In this document: positions 46,297-55,915 of the stretch, piece after piece
Position numbering within the stretch: position 1 is the first letter of the stretch
How the letters are laid out: every line of letters starts with the position of its first letter
Assembly (NCBI GenBank): GCA_029060725.1
Contig: JAIDTL010000035.1
Span: forward strand, 31,633-95,632
From: Muribaculaceae bacterium
GTDB lineage: Bacteria > Bacteroidota > Bacteroidia > Bacteroidales > Muribaculaceae
DNA: 64,000 bases
Reading direction: 5' to 3'
Notes under the pieces: model-generated
What the model saw: the letters and a program-made list of their open reading frames with translations, nothing else
Databases searched by the model: none
What the model was told of the DNA's origin: nothing
Position numbers and translations under genes: made by a program

Positions 46297-47538
46297 TTAT
46301 TGTTCTTCCTGAGTCTTTCTAATCGACTCTTCGACTTCTCTGAAAAGATCATCAAGATCTTCTTCTGTCAGTTCGGGATATGATCCGGCTGTCTTCCTGA
46401 CAAATTCACGCGGGTCTGTCATCTGTTTTATATCCTCAATATCAATATGGATTTGGGTGTCTGCCGAATTATTAGAATTTAAATCGTCGGAACTTACGAA
46501 AATCATACGAGGATTATATCTTATGTCTTTTCCGCTTTTGTCTATCATTTCATAGACAATTGAGTTAAAGTCAGCGGGAATTACCGCATTATTGGATATT
46601 CGGAATCGTATATAGACATTGTCGCCGGTCTTTATGAATTTTTTTAGATATGAAATGGCTTCTTTAGCTGTAGCAAATGGTTCAACACTGTCTACGGGCA
46701 GAGTGACAAAATGACGTAGTTGTTCGATCTTCAGTTGGCGTATAGCGACATTTCCCTTATGCTTTTCGATGTCGACAAGGCTCACGGAATGAGGATAATT
46801 TTCATCTTCACTCACATGGAGCACACTACCGGAGTATCGGGCTACTGGAGAAGGATAAGTGTGGGTTTCTTCATCGTATACCGCTGCATGACCGAGGGTC
46901 TGGGATTTGTGAATATGTCCAAGCGCAAGGTAATCGTAGGCAGAACCAAACTTCTCGATTGCTACCGGGCGTAGATTGCCAATTTCAGGATTATGCCCTT
47001 CCATGTCGCTACCTATGGCTGCAAGATGACCTGTCATCACTACAGGCAGATTTTCTTCGTTGAGAGATTTTACATATTCTTGAAGATGAAGCATAGTGTC
47101 GGTACGTTCTCCTGAGATATAAGGCACAGTAATTATAAATCCTGACGGTGTCCTTGCCACATAGCGATCCTCCCATCCTTCAGGTGCTGTAGTAAGGAGA
47201 GGCGGGGGAGTACCTACAACAGTAATTCCTGCTAAATCCCAAACTTTGCTGTGAGATTCAATACGAGAAGCAGAATCATGATTACCAGCCACCATAACAA
47301 TAAATAATGATGGAAATTCCCGACGAAGTTTTACTATCTCAGCATTGAAAGCAGTCCATACGGAGGCAGCAGGTTGGGCGACGTCATAAATGTCTCCTGA
47401 TATAATCATGACATCGGGAGAATAGTTTTCTATCCATTTATGCAATTGCTTAAAGAAATGGATATGCTCATCAAGACGGTCATAATGTTGATATATATTT
47501 TGGCCGAAATGGAGGTCGGCTGTATGAAGTATTCGCAT
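46297..47538 (-). CDS. sbcD: SbcD exonuclease subunit
   Basis: MRILHTADLHFGQ, IISGDIYD, VAGNHDSA, LALGHIHKSQ calcineurin-like motifs. Confidence 0.94.
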   Translation of the reverse strand: MRILHTADLHFGQNIYQHYDRLDEHIHFFKQLHKWIENYSPDVMIISGDIYDVAQPAASVWTAFNAEIVKLRREFPSLFIVMVAGNHDSASRIESHSKVWDLAGITVVGTPPPLLTTAPEGWEDRYVARTPSGFIITVPYISGERTDTMLHLQEYVKSLNEENLPVVMTGHLAAIGSDMEGHNPEIGNLRPVAIEKFGSAYDYLALGHIHKSQTLGHAAVYDEETHTYPSPVARYSGSVLHVSEDENYPHSVSLVDIEKHKGNVAIRQLKIEQLRHFVTLPVDSVEPFATAKEAISYLKKFIKTGDNVYIRFRISNNAVIPADFNSIVYEMIDKSGKDIRYNPRMIFVSSDDLNSNNSADTQIHIDIEDIKQMTDPREFVRKTAGSYPELTEEDLDDLFREVEESIRKTQEEQ

Positions 47539-47551
47539 GAAGATGAGTTAA

Positions 47552-48715
47552 TTAAAGTGTGGAATTCTGAAGTGTTTGAGTATGAATAAAGAGCATGTCT
47601 TCTATCAATGCAAGGTCACTTTTTACTTCTCCCTGAAGAAGATATTCGTTTTTTCGAGCTTTGAAGTGTTCATATATATCCGTTGCCTTTTCCTTGTCTT
47701 TGTCAAGATATAAGGCTATTGCCACGAGAAGCCTTTCTTTCGAAGACATCATCTTTCTATAAGTATCAATATATTTCCTAAGATCATTATCAAGTAGCAG
47801 ATCGGCTTTTACTATTTTACCGGTGCGTAGGTACAGGAAAGCAAGTTCGCATGCAATCTCTTTTACATAGAGAGGCATTATTTCATCTTTATGGCAATAA
47901 AGAGATTCCATGCCTTCAAGGGCATTATCATACTTCTTATCGTCGATAAATCGGCTATAATACATCAATGGAATGGAGACTTCAAGTGCATTCTTATAAT
48001 TGATGCCCCGAGGATTAAAAAAAAGATCATCAGGCATATCCTTTGGGCGCATACCCTTTTGGATTAGTGCATTTGCTCTAAGTTGATTCATTATGCCTTG
48101 TTTGCTTAAAAGATTTCTCTTTAAAAGCTTTACATTATATCCATCGTTGCTGATACCTCCGGCTTGCATCGGTATGCCATTGATAAGAATCATTATCGCA
48201 TCGGTCATCGCAAAAATTGCCAAAGCTTCCACCACGAAGGGGTTAAGATTCAAAAAAAAGAGAGGGAGAATGGCAATGAGGAGAATGATATTGGCTACTA
48301 CTCCTCCAATATTATACCATCCTATCGGAATTTTCTCGAGTGGAAGATCAGGAGGTGTGAGAATACACTGACCTCCTGTCCCGGCAATGGCAAACTTTTT
48401 TATCTTGAATTTCCCATTTTCTTTCAGCAAAGTAAAGTTAAATATACGGAAACTTACAAATTTATATCCGGATAAAAGTCCACATACAAGATGACCAAGT
48501 TCATGAATGGGGACAATAATGGCCAACGACACAAAAAGCGAACCTATAGCCACAAGAAAAACAGCCAAGCCCTCAGAAATATCAATAGAATAATACTTTT
48601 GAATATACTCATTCCAAGTAGTGTCGGTGAATAAAACGACAATTAGCCCCCCAATGAGCATTCCGATTAGTCCTCCGACAAGAAGACCTCCTATCAGTTT
48701 CAAGATGGTTTTCAT
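47552..48715 (-). CDS. M50-like membrane metallopeptidase
   Basis: Several TM segments; IIVPIHELGHLVCGLLSGYK (HExxH). Confidence 0.75.
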   Translation of the reverse strand: MKTILKLIGGLLVGGLIGMLIGGLIVVLFTDTTWNEYIQKYYSIDISEGLAVFLVAIGSLFVSLAIIVPIHELGHLVCGLLSGYKFVSFRIFNFTLLKENGKFKIKKFAIAGTGGQCILTPPDLPLEKIPIGWYNIGGVVANIILLIAILPLFFLNLNPFVVEALAIFAMTDAIMILINGIPMQAGGISNDGYNVKLLKRNLLSKQGIMNQLRANALIQKGMRPKDMPDDLFFNPRGINYKNALEVSIPLMYYSRFIDDKKYDNALEGMESLYCHKDEIMPLYVKEIACELAFLYLRTGKIVKADLLLDNDLRKYIDTYRKMMSSKERLLVAIALYLDKDKEKATDIYEHFKARKNEYLLQGEVKSDLALIEDMLFIHTQTLQNSTL

Positions 48716-48900
48716 AAGTAAGTTTTAAGTAGAGTATCTTCATATTTATTATTTAACGCATCTGACTGATTCGATAGTATAAGATTGCGACATAATTTGC
48801 AATTCATCATTGACGCTCAGCTATCTTCCAACTCCATTATACAACGTATCAAATTATGAAGTAATTTTGCAAAAAATTTTCGATTTTCAGTGATTTTTAT

Positions 48901-48909
48901 TAATTTTGC
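48901..48909 (+). promoter_or_regulatory. -7 box (TAATTTTGC) for ddl
   Basis: 80 bp upstream of the ddl ATG. Confidence 0.5.
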
Positions 48910-48988
48910 ACTTTGTTAGAGACGATAGACTTTTTGTCTGGCCAATCGCCTTAAATATATAAAATAAATTGAATATTATCAGCTGATT

Positions 48989-50185
48989 ATGAAAACTAAC
49001 GTTGCAGTTTTTTTCGGTGGTCGTAGTGTGGAGCATGAGATTTCCGTCATCTCCGCGTTACAGGCTATCAGTGCCTTTAATCAGGAGAAATACAACATAA
49101 TTCCTATTTATATTTCCAAGCAAGGACGCTGGTATACAGGCGACAACCTGCTCAATATCCGCAACTATCGAGACATGAACTCTCTCGTGGCAAATGCGGA
49201 AGAAGTATTTATGCGCCCTGAATATGGAGATTTTAATCTTTATCGCGTCAACACCAAAGCCGGTCTTTTCTCAAAGAAAGATCCGGTTGTAGCAGAACTT
49301 CACGTTGCCATTCCGGTGCTCCACGGCACTAATGGCGAGGACGGCGTCTTCGAAGGATTGCTTGAGACTATTGGAATCCCATTTGCAGGATGCAATACTC
49401 TCAGTTCAGCCAATGGTATGGACAAGATAACGATGAAGATGATACTTCGCGAATCAGGAGTGCCGGTTGTAGACTATGTTTGGTTTACCGATAAGGAATG
49501 GAGCCGCAAGCGTGATGAACTCATCGAGCGAATTGAGACAAAAATAGGGTATCCTGTGATCGTAAAACCTGCAAATCTCGGATCGAGTGTTGGTATTGGA
49601 AAAGCAGGCGATCGCCAGTCGCTTATAGAAAAAGTGGATAATGCTTGTCGTTTCTCACAACGTATAATCGTAGAGCACATGCTTGAAAAGATGAAGGAAA
49701 TCAACTGTTCGGTGCTCGGTGATTGCGATGACTATCAACCCTCAGTGTGCGAAGAGCCTATTTCTAAAGGTGATTTCCTAAGCTATGATGAGAAATACCG
49801 TGGAGGCAATGAGGGTATGGCTGCAAGTGAAAAGCGAATACCGGCTGATCTTCCAAAAGAGACTTCAGAACAAGTACAACACCTTGCATGCGAGACCTTC
49901 AGGGTTCTTTCGTGCCACGGAGTAAGTAGAGTAGACGTAATGATCGACGAAAAAGATGGTCAGATATATGTCAACGAGATCAATACCATTCCAGGCTCTC
50001 TTTCCTACTATCTTTGGGAAGCCACAGGAATAAAATTTGCCGATCTCATGGACAAACTCGTGCAACTTGCCCTTAAACGCAAGCGTGAAGTAGAGCGTAA
50101 GACGTTTAGCTACGACCGTAATATCTTCGCTCTCGGTGGTGGAGGCAAAGGTGGTGTAAAAGGAGCTAAAGGCGCAAAATTTTAA
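48989..50185 (+). CDS. ddl: D-alanine--D-alanine ligase
   Basis: VAVFFGGRSVEHEISVISALQA, HGTNGEDGVFEGLLE, VKPANLGSSVGIGKA, VNEINTIPG. Confidence 0.94.
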   Translation: MKTNVAVFFGGRSVEHEISVISALQAISAFNQEKYNIIPIYISKQGRWYTGDNLLNIRNYRDMNSLVANAEEVFMRPEYGDFNLYRVNTKAGLFSKKDPVVAELHVAIPVLHGTNGEDGVFEGLLETIGIPFAGCNTLSSANGMDKITMKMILRESGVPVVDYVWFTDKEWSRKRDELIERIETKIGYPVIVKPANLGSSVGIGKAGDRQSLIEKVDNACRFSQRIIVEHMLEKMKEINCSVLGDCDDYQPSVCEEPISKGDFLSYDEKYRGGNEGMAASEKRIPADLPKETSEQVQHLACETFRVLSCHGVSRVDVMIDEKDGQIYVNEINTIPGSLSYYLWEATGIKFADLMDKLVQLALKRKREVERKTFSYDRNIFALGGGGKGGVKGAKGAKF

Positions 50186-50217
50186 TGACAAAGTAATCGA
50201 ATAACGCAAAACGCAAT

Positions 50218-53200
50218 ATGAAAAAATTTAAGGAATATTCAACCCCGCTCAATCTCTCTAATGTAAACAAGGAGATTCTTGAAGTTTGGGATCGTCATAA
50301 TCTCTTCGAGACATCAATGGATGTTCGTAAGGGCTGCCCTACATTCGTATTTTTTGAAGGTCCACCGTCTGCCAACGGCATGCCGGGTATTCACCATGTG
50401 ATGGCTCGTACTATCAAAGATATCTTCTGCAGATATAAGACTATGAAAGGTTTCCACGTTAAGCGCAAAGCTGGTTGGGACACTCATGGTCTCCCGGTAG
50501 AATTAGGCGTGGAGAAAACCCTTGGCATTACAAAGGAAGACATTGGCAAGAAAATATCGGTAGAAGAATACAACGCCGCATGTCGCCGCGAAGTAATGAA
50601 ATATACTAAGGAATGGACCGATCTGACTCACAAGATGGGATATTGGGTCGATCTCGACAATCCATACATCACCTACGATAACTCTTACATCGAATCGGTG
50701 TGGTGGTTGCTTCGCCAGCTTTATGAAAAGGGCTATCTTTATAAGGGCTACACAATACAGCCATATTCTCCGGCTGCAGGAACGGGCCTTTCAAGCCATG
50801 AGCTCAACCAGCCCGGTTGCTATCGTGACGTCAAGGATACCACTGCTACTGCTCTTTTCAAGATAATCGAACCAAAAGAAGAGATGACCGGATGGGGAGA
50901 ACCTTATTTTATGGCTTGGACCACAACTCCGTGGACACTTCCTTCAAATACCGCTCTCTGTGTTGGACCAAAGTATGACTACGTAGCTATTCGCACATAC
51001 AATCCTTATACCGGAAGTCCTATTACAGTGGTAATGGCAGAAGTGCTTATTCCATCTTATTTCAAGGCTGATGGTGAGAAGTTGCCACTCTCAGAATATA
51101 AGCATGGGGATAAGATTATACCCTACGAAATCGTAGGAAAATGGAAGGGTTCTGAGCTTGTTGGTATGCATTATTCTCAACTTATGCCGTGGGTAAAGCC
51201 TACTGAAAAAGTCAATGAATTTGCTCCTGAATATGTAAAGGAATATGCAGCTGCACATCCTGAAAAATGCTATGAAGTCGGAACGGATCGTTTCGTTGAA
51301 ATTGCAGAAGAGGCGTTCAGAGTAATTCCCGGCGACTATGTGACTACTGATGATGGTACTGGTATAGTTCATATTGCTCCGACCTTCGGTGCTGATGACG
51401 CAAAAGTTGCTAAGGCTGCCGGTATACCGTCGCTCTACATGATTAACAAAAGAGGCGAGACTCGCCCAATGGTAGACCTTACGGGTAAATATTATACTCT
51501 TGATGAACTTGCTCCTGAATTTGTTGAGAAGTGTGTCGATGTAGATTTATATTCAAAGCATGCCGGCGATTATGTGAAGAATGCTTACGACCCTAAGTAT
51601 AATGAAGGAGGAAAGTATGATGAAGCAGCTGCCAATAAGGCAGAAGACCTTAATGTTGTGCTCTGTATGGAGATGAAGATGTCTGGTCAGGCATTCAGCA
51701 TAGCAAAACATGTGCACAATTATCCTCATTGCTGGCGCACTGATAAACCTGTACTTTATTATCCTCTCGATAGTTGGTTTATTCGTACTCCTGAGGCACG
51801 CGAACGTCTTATCGAACTTAATAAGACAATAAAGTGGAAGCCTGAATCTACAGGATCAGGACGTTTTGGTAAATGGCTTGAGAATGTACAGGATTGGAAT
51901 CTTAGCCGTTCACGTTACTGGGGCACTCCACTTCCTATCTGGCGTACAGAAGATGGCAAGGAGGAAATCTGTGTTGGAAGCTACCAAGAACTGTACGACG
52001 AGATGGAGAAAGCTGTTAAGGCAGGATTCATGAAGGAGAATCCATTTGCTGCAAAAGGTTTCAACCCCGGCGACTACTCAAAAGAAAATTACGATAAAAT
52101 CGATCCGCATCGTCCGTATGTAGATGAAATCACTCTGGTGTCTCCGACAGGACGCCCAATGAAGCGAGAGCTTGACCTTATCGACGTTTGGTTTGACTCA
52201 GGAGCAATGCCTTACGCTCAGTGTCACTATCCATTCGAAAACAAGGAGGCTCTTGACAGCCACGAGATCTATCCAGCAGATTTCATCGCTGAAGGTGTCG
52301 ACCAAACTCGCGGATGGTTCTTCACTCTCCACGCTATAGCAGGGATGGTATTCGATACGGTTAGTTACAAAGCTGTCATTTCCAATGGGCTTGTGCTTGA
52401 TAAGAACGGCAACAAGATGAGTAAGCGTCTTGGAAACGCTATCGACCCATTCGGCAACATCGAGAAGTTCGGAAGCGATCCTGTACGTTGGTATATGATC
52501 TCTAACTCATCTCCTTGGGATAATCTTAAATATGACGAAGATGGAGTGGTAGAAGTAAGCCGTAAACTATTCTCTACACTTTATAATACTTATAAATTCT
52601 TTGCTCAGTATGCCAATGTAGATGGTTTTACCGGAGATGAAGCTCAGATTCCGGTAGCGGAACGTCCGGAAATCGATCGGTGGGTATTATCCTTGCTCAA
52701 TACACTTATTGAAGAAGTGGAATCAGACCTTGATGACTACGAACCGACAAAAGCTGCTCGTGCTATTGAGACTTTTGTCAACGACAACCTCTCTAACTGG
52801 TATGTTCGTCTCAACCGTAAACGTTTCTGGGCTGGTGAAATGGATTCGGATAAACTCGCTGCATATCAGACACTTTATACTTGTCTTAAGACCATTGCAT
52901 TGCTGATGGCTCCATTCGCTCCGTTCTATGCAGATCGTCTTTATAGTGATCTTACAGGAGCTTCCGAAGGTGCTGACGGATATGCGTCAGTGCATCTTGC
53001 TGATTTCCCGGTAAGTGATCCGGCTCTTGTAGATCCGGCTCTCGAACGTCGTATGGCTCTTGCTCAGGTGGCTACTTCGCTCGTACTTGCTCTTCGCCGC
53101 AAAGTCAATATTAAGGTTCGCCAACCGCTTAGCCAACTGCTTGTTCCGGCAATTGATGCGTCACAAAAAGCCGATTTTGAAGCTATAGCAGCTCTTGTCG

Positions 53201-53778
53201 CAGCAGAGGTCAATGTAAAGGAAGTAAAAATTGTTGATAATGAAGGTTCCGGGCTTGTAAAGAAGGTGAAAGCTGACTTTAAGAAGCTTGGTCCGCGTTA
53301 TGGCAAGGTAATGAAAGATCTTGGAAAGGCCATCACTGCTATGACAGCTGAGCAAATTGCACTCCTTGAAAGAGAAGGGAAGATAGAATTCCCTGAAATC
53401 AATGGAAGTCCGGTAATAACACTTGAAGACGTTGAAATCATTCCCGAAGACGTTCCCGGATGGCTCGTTGCCAATGAAGGCAACGTGACCGTAGCTCTTG
53501 ATGTGACTGTCACAGAAGAACTTCGCAATGAGGGGCTCGCACGTGATCTTATAAATAGAATTCAGAACATTCGTAAAGAGTCTGATTTTGCTATCACCGA
53601 CCGCGTGAAAGTTATACTTTCAGATACTCCAGAAGTGGCTGCTTGCCTTGCAGACTACAAGGACTATATAGCATCGCAGGTTCTTGCCGATTCTATTGAA
53701 CTTGCGACTGAAGTACCTGCTCCTGCAAAAGAACTTGATATTGACGGTATGAAGATTCTCGCCAACGTAGTGCGCTGA
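50218..53778 (+). CDS. ileS: Isoleucyl-tRNA synthetase
   Basis: FEGPPSANGMPGIHHVMART, KAGWDTHGLPVELGVEK, NKMSKRLGN (KMSKS-like). Confidence 0.97.
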   Translation: MKKFKEYSTPLNLSNVNKEILEVWDRHNLFETSMDVRKGCPTFVFFEGPPSANGMPGIHHVMARTIKDIFCRYKTMKGFHVKRKAGWDTHGLPVELGVEKTLGITKEDIGKKISVEEYNAACRREVMKYTKEWTDLTHKMGYWVDLDNPYITYDNSYIESVWWLLRQLYEKGYLYKGYTIQPYSPAAGTGLSSHELNQPGCYRDVKDTTATALFKIIEPKEEMTGWGEPYFMAWTTTPWTLPSNTALCVGPKYDYVAIRTYNPYTGSPITVVMAEVLIPSYFKADGEKLPLSEYKHGDKIIPYEIVGKWKGSELVGMHYSQLMPWVKPTEKVNEFAPEYVKEYAAAHPEKCYEVGTDRFVEIAEEAFRVIPGDYVTTDDGTGIVHIAPTFGADDAKVAKAAGIPSLYMINKRGETRPMVDLTGKYYTLDELAPEFVEKCVDVDLYSKHAGDYVKNAYDPKYNEGGKYDEAAANKAEDLNVVLCMEMKMSGQAFSIAKHVHNYPHCWRTDKPVLYYPLDSWFIRTPEARERLIELNKTIKWKPESTGSGRFGKWLENVQDWNLSRSRYWGTPLPIWRTEDGKEEICVGSYQELYDEMEKAVKAGFMKENPFAAKGFNPGDYSKENYDKIDPHRPYVDEITLVSPTGRPMKRELDLIDVWFDSGAMPYAQCHYPFENKEALDSHEIYPADFIAEGVDQTRGWFFTLHAIAGMVFDTVSYKAVISNGLVLDKNGNKMSKRLGNAIDPFGNIEKFGSDPVRWYMISNSSPWDNLKYDEDGVVEVSRKLFSTLYNTYKFFAQYANVDGFTGDEAQIPVAERPEIDRWVLSLLNTLIEEVESDLDDYEPTKAARAIETFVNDNLSNWYVRLNRKRFWAGEMDSDKLAAYQTLYTCLKTIALLMAPFAPFYADRLYSDLTGASEGADGYASVHLADFPVSDPALVDPALERRMALAQVATSLVLALRRKVNIKVRQPLSQLLVPAIDASQKADFEAIAALVAAEVNVKEVKIVDNEGSGLVKKVKADFKKLGPRYGKVMKDLGKAITAMTAEQIALLEREGKIEFPEINGSPVITLEDVEIIPEDVPGWLVANEGNVTVALDVTVTEELRNEGLARDLINRIQNIRKESDFAITDRVKVILSDTPEVAACLADYKDYIASQVLADSIELATEVPAPAKELDIDGMKILANVVR

Positions 53779-53783
53779 AGAAT

Positions 53784-54470
53784 ATGACAAATAGTCTAAA
53801 AAATAATTCCACCAGCCACCCTGTAATTACTACAGGATGGCTGGTCACTATAGTGATGCTTCTGGTCATCATAGTAGATCAGTCAGTGAAATTATATGTA
53901 AAGACCCATTTCTATATGGGAGAGGCTTATGAAGTGTTTCCATGGTTCCAAATAAAATTTATAGAAAACAATGGCATGGCATTCGGTATGCAACTTTTCA
54001 ATAAGTTCATACTGACCTTTGGCCGCATTGCCGCTGTAATATTCTTTATATGGTTCATAAAAAAGACGCTTGAATTGTCTGATTTAAGAAAAGGCTTTTA
54101 TATTGCTTGCGCTCTCATCACAGCAGGGGCTGCCGGTAATATATTTGACTGCGTCTTTTATGGAGAGATATTCAACAATCCTTTTCCACCGCAACATGCA
54201 GTGCTATTCCCATCCGGAGGTGGATATGCGGGTTGGTTTGAAGGAAGGGTTGTAGACATGCTCTATTTTCCATTCTTTTCATTCACTTGGCCATCTTGGC
54301 TTCCAGGCATCGGAGGCAAGGAATATGAGTTCTTCCAATACATCTTCAACATTGCAGATGCATCGATATGCGTTGGAGTTGCTTTGCTTATCATTTTCTT
54401 CTCATCAGATTGCTCGAAAGCATTCAATTCTGTCTTCGACAAGAATAAGAATCAGGATGCAAAAAAATAG
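53784..54470 (+). CDS. lspA: Lipoprotein signal peptidase
   Basis: IVDQSVKLYVKTHF, ENNGMAFGM, GAAGNIFDCVFYG, GRVVDMLYF, FNIADASICVGV. Confidence 0.92.
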   Translation: MTNSLKNNSTSHPVITTGWLVTIVMLLVIIVDQSVKLYVKTHFYMGEAYEVFPWFQIKFIENNGMAFGMQLFNKFILTFGRIAAVIFFIWFIKKTLELSDLRKGFYIACALITAGAAGNIFDCVFYGEIFNNPFPPQHAVLFPSGGGYAGWFEGRVVDMLYFPFFSFTWPSWLPGIGGKEYEFFQYIFNIADASICVGVALLIIFFSSDCSKAFNSVFDKNKNQDAKK

Positions 54471-54476
54471 TATGAT

Positions 54477-55364
54477 ATGTGTAAGGAATATTGGTCCATA
54501 TTAATTCTTTCGGTGCTTCTTCTATTTTCAGGATGCTCTAAGCGCCCTAAAAATATACTCAGCGAGGATAAAATGGTGGCTATAATGGCAGATATCCAAA
54601 TAGCAGAAGCATACGAACGCAACGGCTCATCCAACGAATTTCTTCAAGGCAAACAACGTGAACTTCTCGGTAGAGGAGTCTTGATGCAACATGGTGTCAG
54701 CACAGCAGAAATGGATAGCACTCTTGCTTGGTATGGCAGGAATATGGACGAGTATTCTAATCTATTTAAAAAGGTTGACGAAGAACTAAACAGACGTCAA
54801 AAGAAATATGCTAAATCTGCCGGGGAGTCGCAAAACGAGAACTCCTCAGCAGATCTTTGGCCTTACAGCAAGCATTTTGTTGTCGATAAAAATTCATTGA
54901 CCGATGGCCTTATAGTTGAGATTCCGGCTACCGATCTTGCTCCAGGCGACAAACTTACCTGGAAAATGATCGTAGAAGGCGCTTCCTACAGAAGTCTCAC
55001 GCTTGGCGTAGACTATGAAAATAGCACTTCTGATATTTATCGGGTTATGAACCGGACTTTTGATAAATGGGTCGAGATGTCTCTGCAAACTGATTCATTG
55101 CTTTCTGTCAACCGAATTTTTGCCATTGCAGATTTCGGTACGCCCACAAATCGAATACTCATCGATAGTGTACAACTTACACATATTCCTTTTAATAGGG
55201 AGGAATACCTGATGAATGGCTATAAACGTACCATACGCCCGGCCGGCCGTAAGATCGTCTTGCCTCCGGATACTTCTACAAATTCCAACAATGTGCCGGA
55301 CTCTATAATTCCTATGCCTTCTTTGTCAACTGAAAAGAGTCTTGGCGTTAGGACTCGCCGATAA
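54477..55364 (+). CDS. DUF4296-like lipoprotein
   Basis: LLFSGCSKRPKNILSEDKMVAIMADIQIAEAYE; directly downstream of lspA. Confidence 0.8.
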   Translation: MCKEYWSILILSVLLLFSGCSKRPKNILSEDKMVAIMADIQIAEAYERNGSSNEFLQGKQRELLGRGVLMQHGVSTAEMDSTLAWYGRNMDEYSNLFKKVDEELNRRQKKYAKSAGESQNENSSADLWPYSKHFVVDKNSLTDGLIVEIPATDLAPGDKLTWKMIVEGASYRSLTLGVDYENSTSDIYRVMNRTFDKWVEMSLQTDSLLSVNRIFAIADFGTPTNRILIDSVQLTHIPFNREEYLMNGYKRTIRPAGRKIVLPPDTSTNSNNVPDSIIPMPSLSTEKSLGVRTRR

Positions 55365-55915
55365 CGATTGAAATAACTGCCATACACCCAATACCATTCA
55401 TCTTTTTCCACTTTATCCCATTCTTTAAAAGCTCTGTGGATCTCAAAAACCTTACTTTGGGATACTCTACACACTAATTTTCTGCCATCGGTCATTGTGC
55501 AAAGACAGACTATCGAGTGTGATTTTGCATCGTCACTTTCTAATTCTTTGGGAGAGCAGCGATGGCTTACTGTGATGTTTCTACAAAATCGTAGGTTGAT
55601 ATCTGTCATTAGTTTTCGGAAATACCTACCATGGCTTGACGTATCCTTGATTTTTTTATAATGAATCAGATAATGTATCATCTCATGTATCACAACATCT
55701 TCCAGAACAGACTCTTCAAGATCATATCGACTGCTTAATGTAAGATGATAGATCTCATTAGTGGATCTCCAAGAAGAATTACGTTCCACTTTAAACTGCC
55801 CCATAAACGAACGAGCCTTTGAAATATGCATGAGAGGCAAAGGGAGCATATTATTGAATATGTCACGGTTATATTTAATAAACCGATCTTCTAAAAATTC
55901 TATTGTTGCTTTCAT
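55220..55915 (-). CDS. SprT-like domain protein
   Basis: VVIHEMIHYLIHYKKIKDTSSHGRYFRKLMTDIN zinc-protease-like motif; 231 aa. Confidence 0.8.
   Translation of the reverse strand: MKATIEFLEDRFIKYNRDIFNNMLPLPLMHISKARSFMGQFKVERNSSWRSTNEIYHLTLSSRYDLEESVLEDVVIHEMIHYLIHYKKIKDTSSHGRYFRKLMTDINLRFCRNITVSHRCSPKELESDDAKSHSIVCLCTMTDGRKLVCRVSQSKVFEIHRAFKEWDKVEKDEWYWVYGSYFNRYRRVLTPRLFSVDKEGIGIIESGTLLEFVEVSGGKTILRPAGRMVRL

Noticed and set aside
42828-47538. SMC-like ATPase plus nuclease as a novel defence system
   Set aside because: Zinc-hook CPLCG, calcineurin-like partner and gene order identify ordinary SbcCD.
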